From contig NZ_JARBDC010000008.1 of NCBI RefSeq assembly GCF_036577625.1, positions 1-64,000 of the forward strand: DNA of 64,000 nucleotides, in the 5' to 3' direction. Position 1 is the stretch's first letter; each line of letters opens with the position of its first letter. Made by a program: the position numbers and the translations under genes. This document shows, piece after piece, positions 17,390 to 27,544 of this stretch. This DNA comes from Paenibacillus_AB sp036577625. Lineage in GTDB: Bacteria > Bacillota > Bacilli > Paenibacillales > NBRC-103111. Under the pieces are notes generated by a model. It did not search any database. It was given only the letters and a program-made list of their open reading frames with translations, and was not told the origin of the DNA.

Positions 17390-17476
17390 AAGGAACGGAA
17401 GCTCCGAAGGCATTCCGGATCCTTAGCGGAACCGAACGGGGCGAAAAAGACGATTCGGTTCCGAATACCGCTTTCG

Positions 17477-17525
17477 AAAAGCCGCCGCTTTCCCGCCGTA
17501 AAGGCGCAAAGCGGCGGCTTTTTTT
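17477..17525. terminator. Rho-independent terminator
   Basis: A long stem of AAAAGCCGCCGCTTT paired with AAAGCGGCGGCTTTT, followed by T7. It terminates the small gene and may also serve the convergent L,D-transpeptidase gene. Confidence 0.9.
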
Positions 17526-17551
17526 GCGAACGCGTCTGCCGGGCGGCTTCG

Positions 17552-18994
17552 CTAATTCAGCCATTTGTACGTTTTGTGCGGATTCGTTTCGTCCGTTTGG
17601 GACGGCAGGCGCAGCGGCGCAGGGGAACGGTACGTTTCGGCCGGTATGCCCAGCTTGTCGCCGATGATCACCTTCGTTCCTTTCGGCACGAGGTCGAACA
17701 GCTCCTCCACGTCCGGCTTCAGCATGCGGATGCAGCCGAGTGACTTGTCTTTGCCGATGCTGGAAGGCTGGTTCGTGCCGTGTATCGCGTACAGCGTATC
17801 CGACAGCGTCATGCCGCGGCTGCCGAACGTACCGTTATCGCGCCCGTTCGGATTGCGCACTTTTTCGGTGATCGTAAATTCGCCGACCGGCGTCCGGTCT
17901 CCGCCGAGGCCGACCGGGTAGCTGCGCAGCAGCACGCCGCCGCTGACGAGCGCCAGCGTATGGGTCGTTCTATCGACCAGCACCGTCAGCGGCTCCGTTA
18001 ACGCCTCCGCGGGCGCCAGCAGCTGCGATGCGGATCCGCTCGGCGAAGCGCCCGACGTCGGGGCCGGTACCTCCCGCTCGCTTGCTGCCGCCCCGGATTG
18101 CCGTTCCTTGCTCCATGCCTCGAAATAAGCCTTCATCGCGGGCGTATAGCCGGACAGCCAGTTGTCCGGGTAATTGCGGACGAGCCGATCGAGCGAATCC
18201 GGCGGTTTGCCGTTCGCCGACTCGTAGGCGGCCGCGGCCGACCGGACGACGAGACGCTGCAGCTGCGCGTTTTGCCAGCCGGCGTATTGGGCCGCGGGTG
18301 CCGCCGGATCGGCCGGCTCGCATTGGCACGTCCTCGCGTCGTAATACGTCAGATGCGCGCCGGCCGCCGTGTTCGAATGCTCCGCGAGCGCGATCGGCTT
18401 GGCGGGAACGGGCCATACGAGCCATTTCCGGCCGCCGCTCCATACCGGCTCGGCGAGCAGCAGGGATTCGGCCTTCGTTTGCGCCTTATCCTGAAACCGG
18501 GCGAGCAGCTCGCCGATTTGCGTCGTCCGGTTCGCCCCCGAGGCGTCGGAGACGGCGTAAACGACGTCGAAGCCGTCCGGCGCAATTTCGGAAGCCGCCA
18601 AAGGGAACGATACGCCTCCGCGATCCGGCCCGTTCGCCTCGGCAGCCGCCTCCGCAGCCGAATGCAGGTCGGACCGGATCGGAATATGGCCGCCCAGCAG
18701 CAGCAGCAGGGCGACGATCGCCGTTTTCCATTTGGCGGGTTTCCGCTGCACCGCCCGCTCTTCCTCCGGCTGTTCCCCGTCCGCCGCCCGATCCGGCTGG
18801 GCCGGATTGCCGAAAACGGTCCCTTCCTCGAACGCTTGGTACACTTCTCCGGCTTGCGCGAAGCAATAGTTCGCCTTGCCGACTTCGCCTTTGGCCATAT
18901 ATTGGCGGCCCAGCAAATACCAGGCCATTTTGTTGTTCGGATGCTCTTTAATATAGTTTTTCAAATATCCGGGATCGTCCGGCGGCGTTTCCAT
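17552..18994 (-). CDS. L,D-transpeptidase (YkuD domain) with N-terminal TPR-like segment
   Basis: A 480-residue protein. Residues about 5-55 look like a single TPR (AWYLLGRQYMAKGEVGKANYCF). A membrane helix follows near 88-103, then an extracytoplasmic region with a Ser/Ala-rich linker, and a YkuD catalytic domain near 335-450. His405 and the nucleophile Cys421, within SLGCIRM, form the YkuD signature. Such enzymes make 3-3 cross-links in peptidoglycan or attach proteins to it. With a cytoplasmic TPR it is a type II membrane protein. GGAGGG lies six bases before ATG 18994. Confidence 0.88.
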   Translation of the reverse strand: METPPDDPGYLKNYIKEHPNNKMAWYLLGRQYMAKGEVGKANYCFAQAGEVYQAFEEGTVFGNPAQPDRAADGEQPEEERAVQRKPAKWKTAIVALLLLLGGHIPIRSDLHSAAEAAAEANGPDRGGVSFPLAASEIAPDGFDVVYAVSDASGANRTTQIGELLARFQDKAQTKAESLLLAEPVWSGGRKWLVWPVPAKPIALAEHSNTAAGAHLTYYDARTCQCEPADPAAPAAQYAGWQNAQLQRLVVRSAAAAYESANGKPPDSLDRLVRNYPDNWLSGYTPAMKAYFEAWSKERQSGAAASEREVPAPTSGASPSGSASQLLAPAEALTEPLTVLVDRTTHTLALVSGGVLLRSYPVGLGGDRTPVGEFTITEKVRNPNGRDNGTFGSRGMTLSDTLYAIHGTNQPSSIGKDKSLGCIRMLKPDVEELFDLVPKGTKVIIGDKLGIPAETYRSPAPLRLPSQTDETNPHKTYKWLN

Positions 18995-19149
18995 CCGGTT
19001 CCCTCCTGTTCGCAGCCTTGCGTTCGGCCACCCGCCATAGACGCAAAGCCTGCCCTGTTCTACCTTGTATATCGGACGCGCGGCACCCGTTTTGAAGGGA
19101 TGCGGCGAAAATGGGCCTGCGGAACGATCGCCGCCCGCGGTTGTCCGGG

Positions 19150-19183
19150 AAAAAGAAAGAAGCCTGTCGAAACGACAGACTTC
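19150..19183 (-). terminator. Terminator of the four-gene CHASE2 operon
   Basis: An 11-bp stem (GAAGTCTGTCG / CGACAGGCTTC, one G-T pair) is followed by TTTCTTTTT on the minus strand, 30 bases past the last gene. Confidence 0.8.
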
Positions 19184-19212
19184 CTGACGCTATGTCCAAG
19201 GTTCGGCCGGCT

Positions 19213-20826
19213 TTACGATTTCGCCAGCTTCTCGCGCAAAATGACCGTTCGCGTCGCATCGTGCCACTGCACGTCCAGCCCGAGCTCCTCGGCGAAAAAC
19301 CGCACCGGCACGTATGTCCGGTCTTCCTTGATATAAGGCGCCGCGTCGATCTCTTTCGTCACGGGCGCTTCCCCGTTGGCCGTCTTTTTCAGCTCCGGCT
19401 TGTCGATCGTCAGCTGAATCGTCGTGCCGTTTTGGCTCAAGCTTACGTTCCGCTCGCCCGTCTGCGCGTTTTCGTCGAATTTAACCTCGAAGCCGAGCGC
19501 TTCCGCAATGATCCGGACCGGCACCATCGTACGGCCGTTTACGATTTCCGGCTGCGCGTCGAATTCGATTTTGCCGCCGCCGTATGCCACTTTCACGTCC
19601 CCGTCCGCCGCAATGCCGGCCGGAAGCTCGTAAAAAGCGATTTTGCGGATTTTGTTATTGTAGGCGTCGGCGACAAGCAGGCTCCCGTCGCCAAGCACGA
19701 CCACGTCCGACGGATGATGCAGCTCCGCGTTCCGTTCCGTGCCGTCGGCGCTTCCCTCATAGCCGTTCTTTTCCCCCGCCACGGTGCTGACGACGCCGTT
19801 CTTCAAATAGCGGATCGAATGATTCAAGCTGTCCGCGATCAGCAGCCCTCCGTCTTTCGTGACGGCGAGCCCTCGCGGAAAGTTGAACTTCGCTCCGGCC
19901 GCCGTCCCGTCGGCGAAATCGCCGGTCACGTACAGCTCCGATTTGCCGTATTTCACAGCCGTGCTGCCGGCTGCGGTCGAAACCGTATTCGCCGCGAGAT
20001 CGATGTAGCGGATCAGCTGGTTGCCGGAATCGCTGACGTACAAATTGCCTTTGGCGTCGATCGCGAGACCGGTCGGTTCGTTGAACTTCGCGGCGGATAA
20101 CGGCCCGTCGGCATAGTCGCCCGCCGGCACGTATTGGCCCGGCGCCACCTCGACGGCCCGTTTGGAAGGCGCGTTCAGCGTCGATACCGTGCCGTCCGGC
20201 GCTATTTTGCGAATCGAGTGGTTTAACGTATCGGCCACATAGACGGTCCCGTCGGCGGCGACGGCAACGTCCTGGGGCGAATAAAACGCCGCCTCCCTGC
20301 CTTTGCCGTCTTTGCTGCCGAGCACGCCGTTTCCGGCCAGCGTCGTCACGTTCCCGCCCGCGTCGATTTTGCGGATGGCGTGATTTTTTTCGTCGGCAAC
20401 GTATACGTTGCCTTTCGCGTCGGCGGCCAGCCCTTTCGGCTGCTGGAACACCGCCGTCGCCGCTTTGCCGTCGAGCAGCGCTCCGATCGGGTAATTGTAA
20501 GCATCCTTGCTGATCGTAATGCCGGCGAAAGTCGATACGTCGCTCCCCGACATTTGGCGGATCAAATTGCTGCGGGCGTCGGCCACGAGAATCGAACCGT
20601 TCGGCATCGGCAGCAGGCTCCAAGGAGCCCGGAACGTCGAATCCGCCGTTTTGCCGTTCGTCTCGCCCAGCTCCCCCTTGCCGGCATACGTCGACACTTG
20701 CGCGAGAATTTGGCCTTCCCCGCCGACTACCGCTTTATCGATACCGGCCCCGAAAGCCGTCGTTCCGCCCAGAAGCAGCGTCGCTGCAAGCAGCGGTACG
20801 ATCGTTCGCTTCAATGTTTTTTTCAT
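19213..20826 (-). CDS. Secreted NHL-repeat beta-propeller with copper-amine-oxidase-N (stalk) domain
   Basis: A 537-residue exported protein. It has a signal peptide (about 1-27) and then at least five NHL repeats (PKGLAADAKGNVYVADEKNHAIRK-type), predicting a beta-propeller. The C-terminal about 140 residues match the copper amine oxidase N-terminal/stalk domain (GRTMVPVRIIAEALGFEV; DRTYVPVRFFAEELGLDV). No catalytic copper site is present. It is likely a cell-surface binding protein. It is the last gene of the CHASE2-cyclase operon, 26 bases after the dockerin-like gene. The ATG at 20826 has GAGGAG six bases upstream. Confidence 0.87.
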   Translation of the reverse strand: MKKTLKRTIVPLLAATLLLGGTTAFGAGIDKAVVGGEGQILAQVSTYAGKGELGETNGKTADSTFRAPWSLLPMPNGSILVADARSNLIRQMSGSDVSTFAGITISKDAYNYPIGALLDGKAATAVFQQPKGLAADAKGNVYVADEKNHAIRKIDAGGNVTTLAGNGVLGSKDGKGREAAFYSPQDVAVAADGTVYVADTLNHSIRKIAPDGTVSTLNAPSKRAVEVAPGQYVPAGDYADGPLSAAKFNEPTGLAIDAKGNLYVSDSGNQLIRYIDLAANTVSTAAGSTAVKYGKSELYVTGDFADGTAAGAKFNFPRGLAVTKDGGLLIADSLNHSIRYLKNGVVSTVAGEKNGYEGSADGTERNAELHHPSDVVVLGDGSLLVADAYNNKIRKIAFYELPAGIAADGDVKVAYGGGKIEFDAQPEIVNGRTMVPVRIIAEALGFEVKFDENAQTGERNVSLSQNGTTIQLTIDKPELKKTANGEAPVTKEIDAAPYIKEDRTYVPVRFFAEELGLDVQWHDATRTVILREKLAKS

Positions 20827-20852
20827 CGGCTTCTCCTCGGTAACTGTTAAAT

Positions 20853-22334
20853 TCAATAAAAGAACATGCGAGTGGGCGCAAGCAAATGCACCAAAACGCG
20901 AAGATCGCTCTCATCTACCACATTGTCTTGATCGAAATCAAACTCGTACCCTTCTTTAAACAAGTTCTGCGCAAACCATACGAGATCCTTCAAGTTAAAA
21001 TTTGGGTCCATATCGGCCAAATCCGGCCGTTTCAAGGACGCCACTTTCAGCTCGTATGTATCCGCTCCTTTATTCTCGGACGGGCCCGTCTGAATCACCT
21101 TCGGCACGTCTCCGAACCGTACGGCGGTCGAATACGAATAATCGGCTTCCGAAAACTCGTAAAAAGTGGCGACTCCTTCGTTATTGGTATAAGCATAACG
21201 CGGATCGAAACCATAGGTTTTCTCGTATACTTTCACATCCGACAGCGATGCGGGCTGAACGGGCAGTCTGGCATCGGAAACCAATCGGACGGTTCTCCAG
21301 CGGTCCGGGGAAATACCGTAGCGGCTAAAATAAGACTCTTCCCAGTAGTGAAGCAGCGTAAGGCGATGATTTTCCTCTCCGCCTTCCGTCGCTTTCGTCA
21401 CATCCAGCACGATTTCCATGGGCTTGTAATCGAACGGGTCGAAGGAATCATGTTGCACGAAATACATGTTGTTTCCCCAGATCAACAAAGGAGAAAGGCG
21501 TTCATCCAGCCGGTATAACGCCGTATCGAGAGAGTAGGGCCAGTCTTGTTCGGGATCGATGACGACTTTCACGATAGGACGTCCTTCCGGCTCGAATCCG
21601 ATCATCGACGTATCCGCTTTGCCGCTTGATTCGCTATCCGACATCACCAGAAATTTCGGGCCGTCCTTGGCTATAGGAACGCTCCGGAAAATGATTCTGC
21701 CGTTGGCGTCCAACCTTCCGGACGACCATAGGCTGCTGTTTTTCTCGACGAGTTTGACGAAATCGTTCGCATGTTCGCCCGAGTCTACGAAAATGTCGTA
21801 AAGGAGCGGTCCTTCCGCACCGTACGGGTACTCCAGCTCGATGATGTCGGGATAATTGCCTCCCCCGTAATACGAATATTCCAGCGCCCCGCTTCGTTTT
21901 ACATACGTCGCGGAAGCTTCCGATACGAACGAAACGATTCCGATATCGAGTACGGCTTCGCCGGCTGGCAAAGTAATCGCGGTGGCGAGCTTATATCCGC
22001 CGGCTCCCCCCGCTATTTCTTCCATATAGGCGGCCGAAGCGCCCTCCAAACCGTAAGTGACTATCGCATGCTGCCCCGTATATACGGTAATATCGACCGT
22101 ATCGTTCGCGTTCCCGGGCAGTGCGATCGTTCCCGACACGAAGCAGCTGGTCGTGCCGGCCGAGCGGTTATAGACCGAGACATAGACGCTTTGCCCCACG
22201 CTCTCGCACGACACGGCCGGCGAGGGCGCGGCATTCGCAACATCGGCTTGCATAAGCCCGACCAAGGGGACGAGCCCCAAGGTCAGGATGACGATCATAA
22301 GGACGGACAGCTTTTTATACATCGTTTTTATCAT
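20853..22334 (-). CDS. Secreted protein with C-terminal dockerin-like module
   Basis: A 493-residue exported protein with a signal peptide (about 1-36). I do not recognise the large beta-rich body. The last about 55 residues contain two candidate calcium loops. One is full (D-F-D-Q-D-N-V-V-D-E-S-D-L, with Asp at 1, 3, 5, 9 and 12) and is followed by LRVLVHLL, as in a dockerin F-hand. The preceding one is shorter and degenerate (DMDPNFNLKDLVWFAQNL). The start overlaps the stop of the FecR/cohesin-like gene (ATGA), so the two are translationally coupled. The dockerin assignment is by pattern only. Confidence 0.75.
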   Translation of the reverse strand: MIKTMYKKLSVLMIVILTLGLVPLVGLMQADVANAAPSPAVSCESVGQSVYVSVYNRSAGTTSCFVSGTIALPGNANDTVDITVYTGQHAIVTYGLEGASAAYMEEIAGGAGGYKLATAITLPAGEAVLDIGIVSFVSEASATYVKRSGALEYSYYGGGNYPDIIELEYPYGAEGPLLYDIFVDSGEHANDFVKLVEKNSSLWSSGRLDANGRIIFRSVPIAKDGPKFLVMSDSESSGKADTSMIGFEPEGRPIVKVVIDPEQDWPYSLDTALYRLDERLSPLLIWGNNMYFVQHDSFDPFDYKPMEIVLDVTKATEGGEENHRLTLLHYWEESYFSRYGISPDRWRTVRLVSDARLPVQPASLSDVKVYEKTYGFDPRYAYTNNEGVATFYEFSEADYSYSTAVRFGDVPKVIQTGPSENKGADTYELKVASLKRPDLADMDPNFNLKDLVWFAQNLFKEGYEFDFDQDNVVDESDLRVLVHLLAPTRMFFY

Positions 22335-25300
22335 TGCAGTGTCCCCGCATACGGCGTAATTGTGAAATCGATCGACGACGGATCAAGATGCAGGCCGGTA
22401 AGCGGCTGCCCGTCTTTGCTCACGATTTTGACGCTCTTTATTTGGATCTTGCCCCCGGTAAGCCCTTCGATAACGCCGTACAGGCGGAAAGGAATTTGCA
22501 CCAAAATCTTTTCGCCCTGGAATCCCGGTACGTTCCCCGGATCGGAAGCGGCGCTCGCAAAGTTCGTAACCACGTAAGTCAGCTCGACTTCGTTCCCGGT
22601 TTCGGTCTCTCTGAACTGGAGGCCCATGGCGCTTTCGCTGTGTTCCTCATCGAAGACGAATCCTTCGCCATGGTCGGTGTATGCCGGAACCCCTTCGCCC
22701 GGAATTTCCAAATAGTCGTCGAAGGTCATATGAAGCTCGACGGCGTAAAATTCGTCCTCGGGATTCGGAAAATCGCTCATCACGACGTTCAGGGCAAATC
22801 CGACGTTGCCGAGGTCCACATCCGGCGCGATTTTCAAACCGACTCTTCGCTGCGACTGGGAAGCGGGCTCCTGCAAATCGATCGAGCCTTTGATCGCATT
22901 CGCCGACTCGTTCCCCGCCGCATCCTTCAGCATCATATAAATGGATTTCAAACCGTTTCCGTCGCTATGGATCGTATACGGGATCGGACTCGTAAACGGC
23001 TGCCAATCGCCGGTGAACGTGCCGGTTTCCGATACTTGATAGTAGGCGATCGTCTCCGTGCTTTGAACCGTCAGCGAGACTCCGCGGCTCGTCGTCGTCC
23101 CGGGCGTTTCCCCGGTGCCTTGGATCGAAAGCGTCCCGGTCGGGCGCACCGTATCGATCCAAACGTTCGGCACGACTTTCGCGTCGCTTGCGTTGCCGGC
23201 GCGGTCCTCGGCGACGAGCAGCAGCGTATGCGTCCCGTCGGCCAGACCGAACGGAATCGTTACGTAATCCGATTCGCCCGTTCCCCGGCCTTTGGCCGTT
23301 CCGATCGTTTCGCCCGTATGCTGCGACATCAACCGAATCGTCGCCTCGGCTTCCGCCCTGACTTTGATTTCTTGCGGTCTGCCCGCGCCGAATACGGAAG
23401 ACCAGTTCGGATCGACCTGCGGAGCGGCCGGCTTCTGCGTATCGAGCACGTACGTCACCGTCTTCGTCGTCGTATTGCCCGCCCGGTCGGCGGCGGTCAC
23501 ATTAAACGTATTGACGCCTTCCGTCAAATCCGCGACCGTAAAGACGACGTTCGTCGTACCGAGTCCCGTTATCGTCTCTTCCGGCGTCGCCGAGTCGCCT
23601 CTGTACAGGCTGACGACGGTGCCTTGGGCGACCTGCGCTTCGATCGATTGCGACGGCGAGTTGACGTAATTCGTATCGCCGGCCGGGTGGACGATCGCAA
23701 GCGTCGGCGCGGACGCGCTGTATACGAACGTGACGGACAGCGCCTGCTCGTTGCCGGCCTTGTCGGTCGCAACTACCGTAAAGGCGTTGTTTCCTTCGGC
23801 CAAATCGGTTACGGCAAATTCGACGAGCTCCGTTTCGCCGAGTCCCGTTTTCGTTTGCAGCGGCTCGGTCGTTCCGGACTTGAACAGCCGAACTACGGCG
23901 CTTTGCTCCGCCTTCACCCGGATCGTTTGCGTTTTGCCGTTCACGTGGACGACATCGCCCGTCGGGCTTACGATCGCCAGCCCGGGCTTCTGCGTATCGA
24001 GCACGTACGTCACGGTCTTCGTCGTCGTATTCCCTGCCGCATCCGCCGCGGTCAGCTTGAACGGATTCGTTCCTTCGGCGAGCGTTACCGGGAAGGTTAC
24101 GGCCGCATCGGGGCCGAATCCGGTCTTCGTCGCAAGCGGCTCCGTCGAGCCGTCCTTAAACAGCTTGACCGTCGAGCCTTGTTCGGCGTACACCGAAATT
24201 TCCTGGGCAATACCGTTCACCGTTGCGTGCTCTTCTCCCGGATGGACGACCGTAAGATCGGGAGGCGTCTGATCGACCGGCGTTCCGCCGTCTTCGCCGT
24301 TTCCGCCGCCCGTATTCCCGCCGGAGCCGGTATTGCCCCCCGTATTGCCTCCCGTATTTCCGCCGGTATTGCCTCCGGCGCCTCCGCCGGCATTCGAACT
24401 TCCGCCGCCGGCGCCCGGCAAGTTTTGCGACATTTGCTGCTGCTGCTCTTTGTTGCCCTTCAGCTGGCGCTCCCGTTCGGCATTCAGCCGGTCCAGCAGC
24501 GCCTGGTTCTGGCTTGCTTTCATAAGCTGCATTTGCTTGTCCTGCTCTTGCTGCAGCTGAAGCTGCCGGTTAATTTCCTGCAAACGGTCCGCTTTCTGTT
24601 TTTGAACTTGCGGATCCAATCCGACCGTCGGATCGAACGGCTTGACGTTTTGCAAATCGATCGGATCGCTTTTCGTATTTTGGTTCGCCCGATTGATCAG
24701 CTCCTGCACGTCGCTTTCCGGGAGCTTTTTCGTTTCGATCGCTTCCTTGGCGATGTTCGCGATCAGGTTCGTCAAGTTTTCGCCGAACTGCCGCTGCACA
24801 TCGGGGGTGCCGAGCGTAAGACCGTTGCCCGAATCGCCCGGCTTCCTGCCGGTTTCCAGATCCTGCACGAATTGCTCGTTTTCTTCGCGAATTTGCTGGA
24901 TTGAAGTAAGCAAGGCTTGTATGACCGACGGCGAAGCGTTCGAGACGAACGACTTGATATCGACCGGCATTACGTTGTCGGCCATGCCGGCTTCATCGCC
25001 GGGCAGCAGTTGGATTTGTTGCCCCGGAAAAATTTGCGCCGAGTCGCTGTTCGTCGAAGTCGACTCCAGAACGCCGGACGTCATCATCGCGTAAATCTGG
25101 CCGAGCTTCGTTTCGACATAACCGTTCGAGCCGCGGACGCTCATAACGGCCGTCGGCGTTTCGACGGCGAATTCGTCGTCGGCGTTGACGAGCTTTTTCA
25201 CCTTGAACCAAAGCGAGCCCGCCCACATTTTCAGCTTCGACTTTTTGCCGCCGTTGCCCGATTCGAGCAGCGACGATATGTACAGCTCGGTATTCGGTCC

Positions 25301-25573
25301 GATCGTCACTTCGTCGTCCATGTCCACGACTTTCAGGACGATGCTGGAGTCGGCCTCCGTCCGAATATGGTCGCCCTGAGACAGACTCATATCGGCAAAA
25401 GCGCGATACTCCGCCGAGCCCCCCGCTTTCGTGACCATAACGGTGCCTTCGACGCCGGAAACGATCGCCGCCCGGCTCTCCTTCGCCATGGCGGCGCCGG
25501 ACAGCAAGCCGGACAGCAGGCTGAAGAGCATCGTCAAGCATAGCGTTAGGGCCAACACGTTTCTCTTCTTCAT
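22331..25573 (-). CDS. Secreted FecR-domain protein with coiled coil, Ig-like repeats and C-terminal cohesin-like domain
   Basis: A 1080-residue exported protein. The signal peptide is about 1-31. A FecR-like beta domain follows (about 33-185; LKMWAGSLWFKVKKL...TPTAVMSVRGSNGYVE). Next come a Gln-rich coiled coil (about 310-395) and a G-G-N-T repeat linker. Four to five Ig-like repeats follow (EGNNAFTVVATDKAGN pattern). The last about 175 residues resemble a cohesin (AVELHMTFDDYLEI, ELTYVVTN, GEKILVQIPFRLYG). No anchor is seen. It lies 43 bases after the cyclase gene and overlaps the dockerin-like gene by four bases. The cohesin call is by pattern, not by search. Confidence 0.82.
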   Translation of the reverse strand: MKKRNVLALTLCLTMLFSLLSGLLSGAAMAKESRAAIVSGVEGTVMVTKAGGSAEYRAFADMSLSQGDHIRTEADSSIVLKVVDMDDEVTIGPNTELYISSLLESGNGGKKSKLKMWAGSLWFKVKKLVNADDEFAVETPTAVMSVRGSNGYVETKLGQIYAMMTSGVLESTSTNSDSAQIFPGQQIQLLPGDEAGMADNVMPVDIKSFVSNASPSVIQALLTSIQQIREENEQFVQDLETGRKPGDSGNGLTLGTPDVQRQFGENLTNLIANIAKEAIETKKLPESDVQELINRANQNTKSDPIDLQNVKPFDPTVGLDPQVQKQKADRLQEINRQLQLQQEQDKQMQLMKASQNQALLDRLNAERERQLKGNKEQQQQMSQNLPGAGGGSSNAGGGAGGNTGGNTGGNTGGNTGSGGNTGGGNGEDGGTPVDQTPPDLTVVHPGEEHATVNGIAQEISVYAEQGSTVKLFKDGSTEPLATKTGFGPDAAVTFPVTLAEGTNPFKLTAADAAGNTTTKTVTYVLDTQKPGLAIVSPTGDVVHVNGKTQTIRVKAEQSAVVRLFKSGTTEPLQTKTGLGETELVEFAVTDLAEGNNAFTVVATDKAGNEQALSVTFVYSASAPTLAIVHPAGDTNYVNSPSQSIEAQVAQGTVVSLYRGDSATPEETITGLGTTNVVFTVADLTEGVNTFNVTAADRAGNTTTKTVTYVLDTQKPAAPQVDPNWSSVFGAGRPQEIKVRAEAEATIRLMSQHTGETIGTAKGRGTGESDYVTIPFGLADGTHTLLLVAEDRAGNASDAKVVPNVWIDTVRPTGTLSIQGTGETPGTTTSRGVSLTVQSTETIAYYQVSETGTFTGDWQPFTSPIPYTIHSDGNGLKSIYMMLKDAAGNESANAIKGSIDLQEPASQSQRRVGLKIAPDVDLGNVGFALNVVMSDFPNPEDEFYAVELHMTFDDYLEIPGEGVPAYTDHGEGFVFDEEHSESAMGLQFRETETGNEVELTYVVTNFASAASDPGNVPGFQGEKILVQIPFRLYGVIEGLTGGKIQIKSVKIVSKDGQPLTGLHLDPSSIDFTITPYAGTLQ

Positions 25574-25616
25574 TCTCCCATTCCTTCCTCCCCATATATC
25601 AAAGCGAATAGCTGTG

Positions 25617-27476
25617 TCATAAAGCCGTTTTTTCGGCGTGAACCTGATAAATCGTTACCGGCAATTCCTTCCCTTTTACTTTGATTTCGCCCATGCTTTC
25701 GATCTCGAACAACTGGCCGACCCGCTCGTAAATAGGTTCGCTGATCAAAATTTGTCCAGGCTTGGCGTTCGATTCGAGCCGCGCGGCCAAATTGACCGTA
25801 TCGCCGATGGCGGTGTAGTCGAGACGGAGCTCCTCGGAGCCGATATTGCCGACGATCGCCGGACCGCAATTGATCCCGATGCCGAACCGGACCGTAAAGC
25901 CGAGCTTTTCCATGAGCCGCTGTTCGAGCGCCGCCGTCTGTTTTTTCATCTCGAGCGCGGCCCGGACCGCCATCTCGGCATGATTGTCGTATCGGACCGG
26001 CGCGCCGAATATGGCCATAACGCCGTCCCCGATAAATTTGTCGAGCGTGCCGTTATATTTGAAAATCGCCTTCGTACAGACGTCCAAATATTCGTTCAAA
26101 AATTGAATGACCTGCTCCGGCTCCAATTTCTCCGACAGCGTCGTAAATCCGCGTATGTCCACAAACATAAGCGATATGTCCATTCGTTCGCCGCCGAGCT
26201 TCACCTCTTCGCCGGTCGCGAGCATTTGCTCCACGACCGCCTTCGGCACGAAGCGGCCGAAAATGCCCGTCACGCGGTTCCGCTCGCGGCGTTCTTCGAG
26301 GTAATGGCTGACGATCGACCATACATAAGTCAATATAATGGCCAGCAGCGGATAAAAGATCGGTATGTATACGTGAGCCGCTTCGTTCGCGACGATAAAT
26401 ACGGCCATATAGCCGACAAACAGGACGATGAACACAACGAGCGCGGTTTTGCCCTTGAACCGGTTGAACAATAAAGCGGCGAGCAGCGAAACGAGCGCGA
26501 TGATGCCGATGCCGAGCGGTTTTCCGACCTCGTACCAAAACTTGTTCTCGATGATCGATTGCACCATGTTCGCATGAATTTCGACGCCGAACATTTTGAT
26601 CGTCTTGCTCACCGGAGTCATATATTCGTCCTGCAGCCCCGTCGTAAACGGACCGATCAGCACGATATCGTTCTCGAACAGCCTCGCGTCGATTTTGTCG
26701 TTCAGGACGTCGCTGAACGAAAACGAATCGTAGCCCGTCTTCAAATCTTTTTCCTGCCGGGGAGACGTATAATATTGCGTAATGACCTGGTTGCGGTCGT
26801 TCACCGGAATCGGCTTCGTTCCGCGGTACCATTTCCGCTCGCCGGCGTCCCAGCGCACTTTGTTCGCATCGTCCAGCGCGAAATTGGCGAGCTTGACGCT
26901 GAACGCTTCGATAACGCCGCCGTTTTGTTCCGGCAGGCCGACGATCAGCCTTCTCACCTTGTCGTCGCTGTCCGGAAACACGTTCACGTGCGCGAGCCGG
27001 CTGCGGGAAGCGCCGATCGTCGCGGCGGGCACCTCGATCCGGTCGTACTCCAGCAAACGGTCCCCCTTCTGCTTGGCGGGAAAGTTGAAATTGACGGGCA
27101 GAACGACGTTGTCGTATTTGGCTATGACTTCCGCAAGCGCCTGATCCTGCTTCGGGTCTTTGCTCGGCTCGGGGATCATGACGTCGAGACCGATCGCCTT
27201 CGCCTTGCCTTGCTCCAGCTTTTCGATCAGCCTGGCGTATACGGACCGGTCCCACGGGAACTGGCCGATGGCGTCCAGCGATTTCGAATCGATTTTAATG
27301 ATTTTGATGCGCGTATCGGGCTCGCGCTGCATGACGACTTTGGAACCGAGCGCATCGCGCAGCGGATTTTCGATATAATGGAACGAACCCCCCGTCCCGG
27401 TCGTATACGTCAGCACCGAAAACAAAAAAATGGCCAGCATGGCGATGGCCGTCGTTTTCCAGTTCTTTTTGCTCAT
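25617..27476 (-). CDS. CHASE2-domain class III adenylate cyclase
   Basis: A 619-residue membrane protein. An N-terminal helix is followed by an extracytoplasmic CHASE2 sensor (about 30-330; IDSKSLDAIGQFPWDRSVYA) and three transmembrane helices (about 335-410). A cytoplasmic class III cyclase domain comes last. The metal aspartates are in LMFVDIRGFT and GDGVMAIFG. The Lys in LDKFIGDG and the Asp in LDYTAIGD fit ATP rather than GTP, so the product is predicted to be cAMP. The start at 27476 has GAGGAGG six bases upstream. First gene of the operon; CHASE2 proteins often neighbour FecR proteins. Confidence 0.92.
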   Translation of the reverse strand: MSKKNWKTTAIAMLAIFLFSVLTYTTGTGGSFHYIENPLRDALGSKVVMQREPDTRIKIIKIDSKSLDAIGQFPWDRSVYARLIEKLEQGKAKAIGLDVMIPEPSKDPKQDQALAEVIAKYDNVVLPVNFNFPAKQKGDRLLEYDRIEVPAATIGASRSRLAHVNVFPDSDDKVRRLIVGLPEQNGGVIEAFSVKLANFALDDANKVRWDAGERKWYRGTKPIPVNDRNQVITQYYTSPRQEKDLKTGYDSFSFSDVLNDKIDARLFENDIVLIGPFTTGLQDEYMTPVSKTIKMFGVEIHANMVQSIIENKFWYEVGKPLGIGIIALVSLLAALLFNRFKGKTALVVFIVLFVGYMAVFIVANEAAHVYIPIFYPLLAIILTYVWSIVSHYLEERRERNRVTGIFGRFVPKAVVEQMLATGEEVKLGGERMDISLMFVDIRGFTTLSEKLEPEQVIQFLNEYLDVCTKAIFKYNGTLDKFIGDGVMAIFGAPVRYDNHAEMAVRAALEMKKQTAALEQRLMEKLGFTVRFGIGINCGPAIVGNIGSEELRLDYTAIGDTVNLAARLESNAKPGQILISEPIYERVGQLFEIESMGEIKVKGKELPVTIYQVHAEKTAL

Positions 27477-27544
27477 CCGATTCCTCCTCGGCGTCTTCCG
27501 CACGTCCTTCGGGAAAAGTGCGTACTTCCCCCCTCCCCTCATCT

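Noticed and set aside
22334..24904. An 856-codon plus-strand frame antisense to the FecR/Ig gene
   Set aside because: Arg-rich, no recognisable domain, and it complements a clearly domain-bearing secreted protein with signal peptide.
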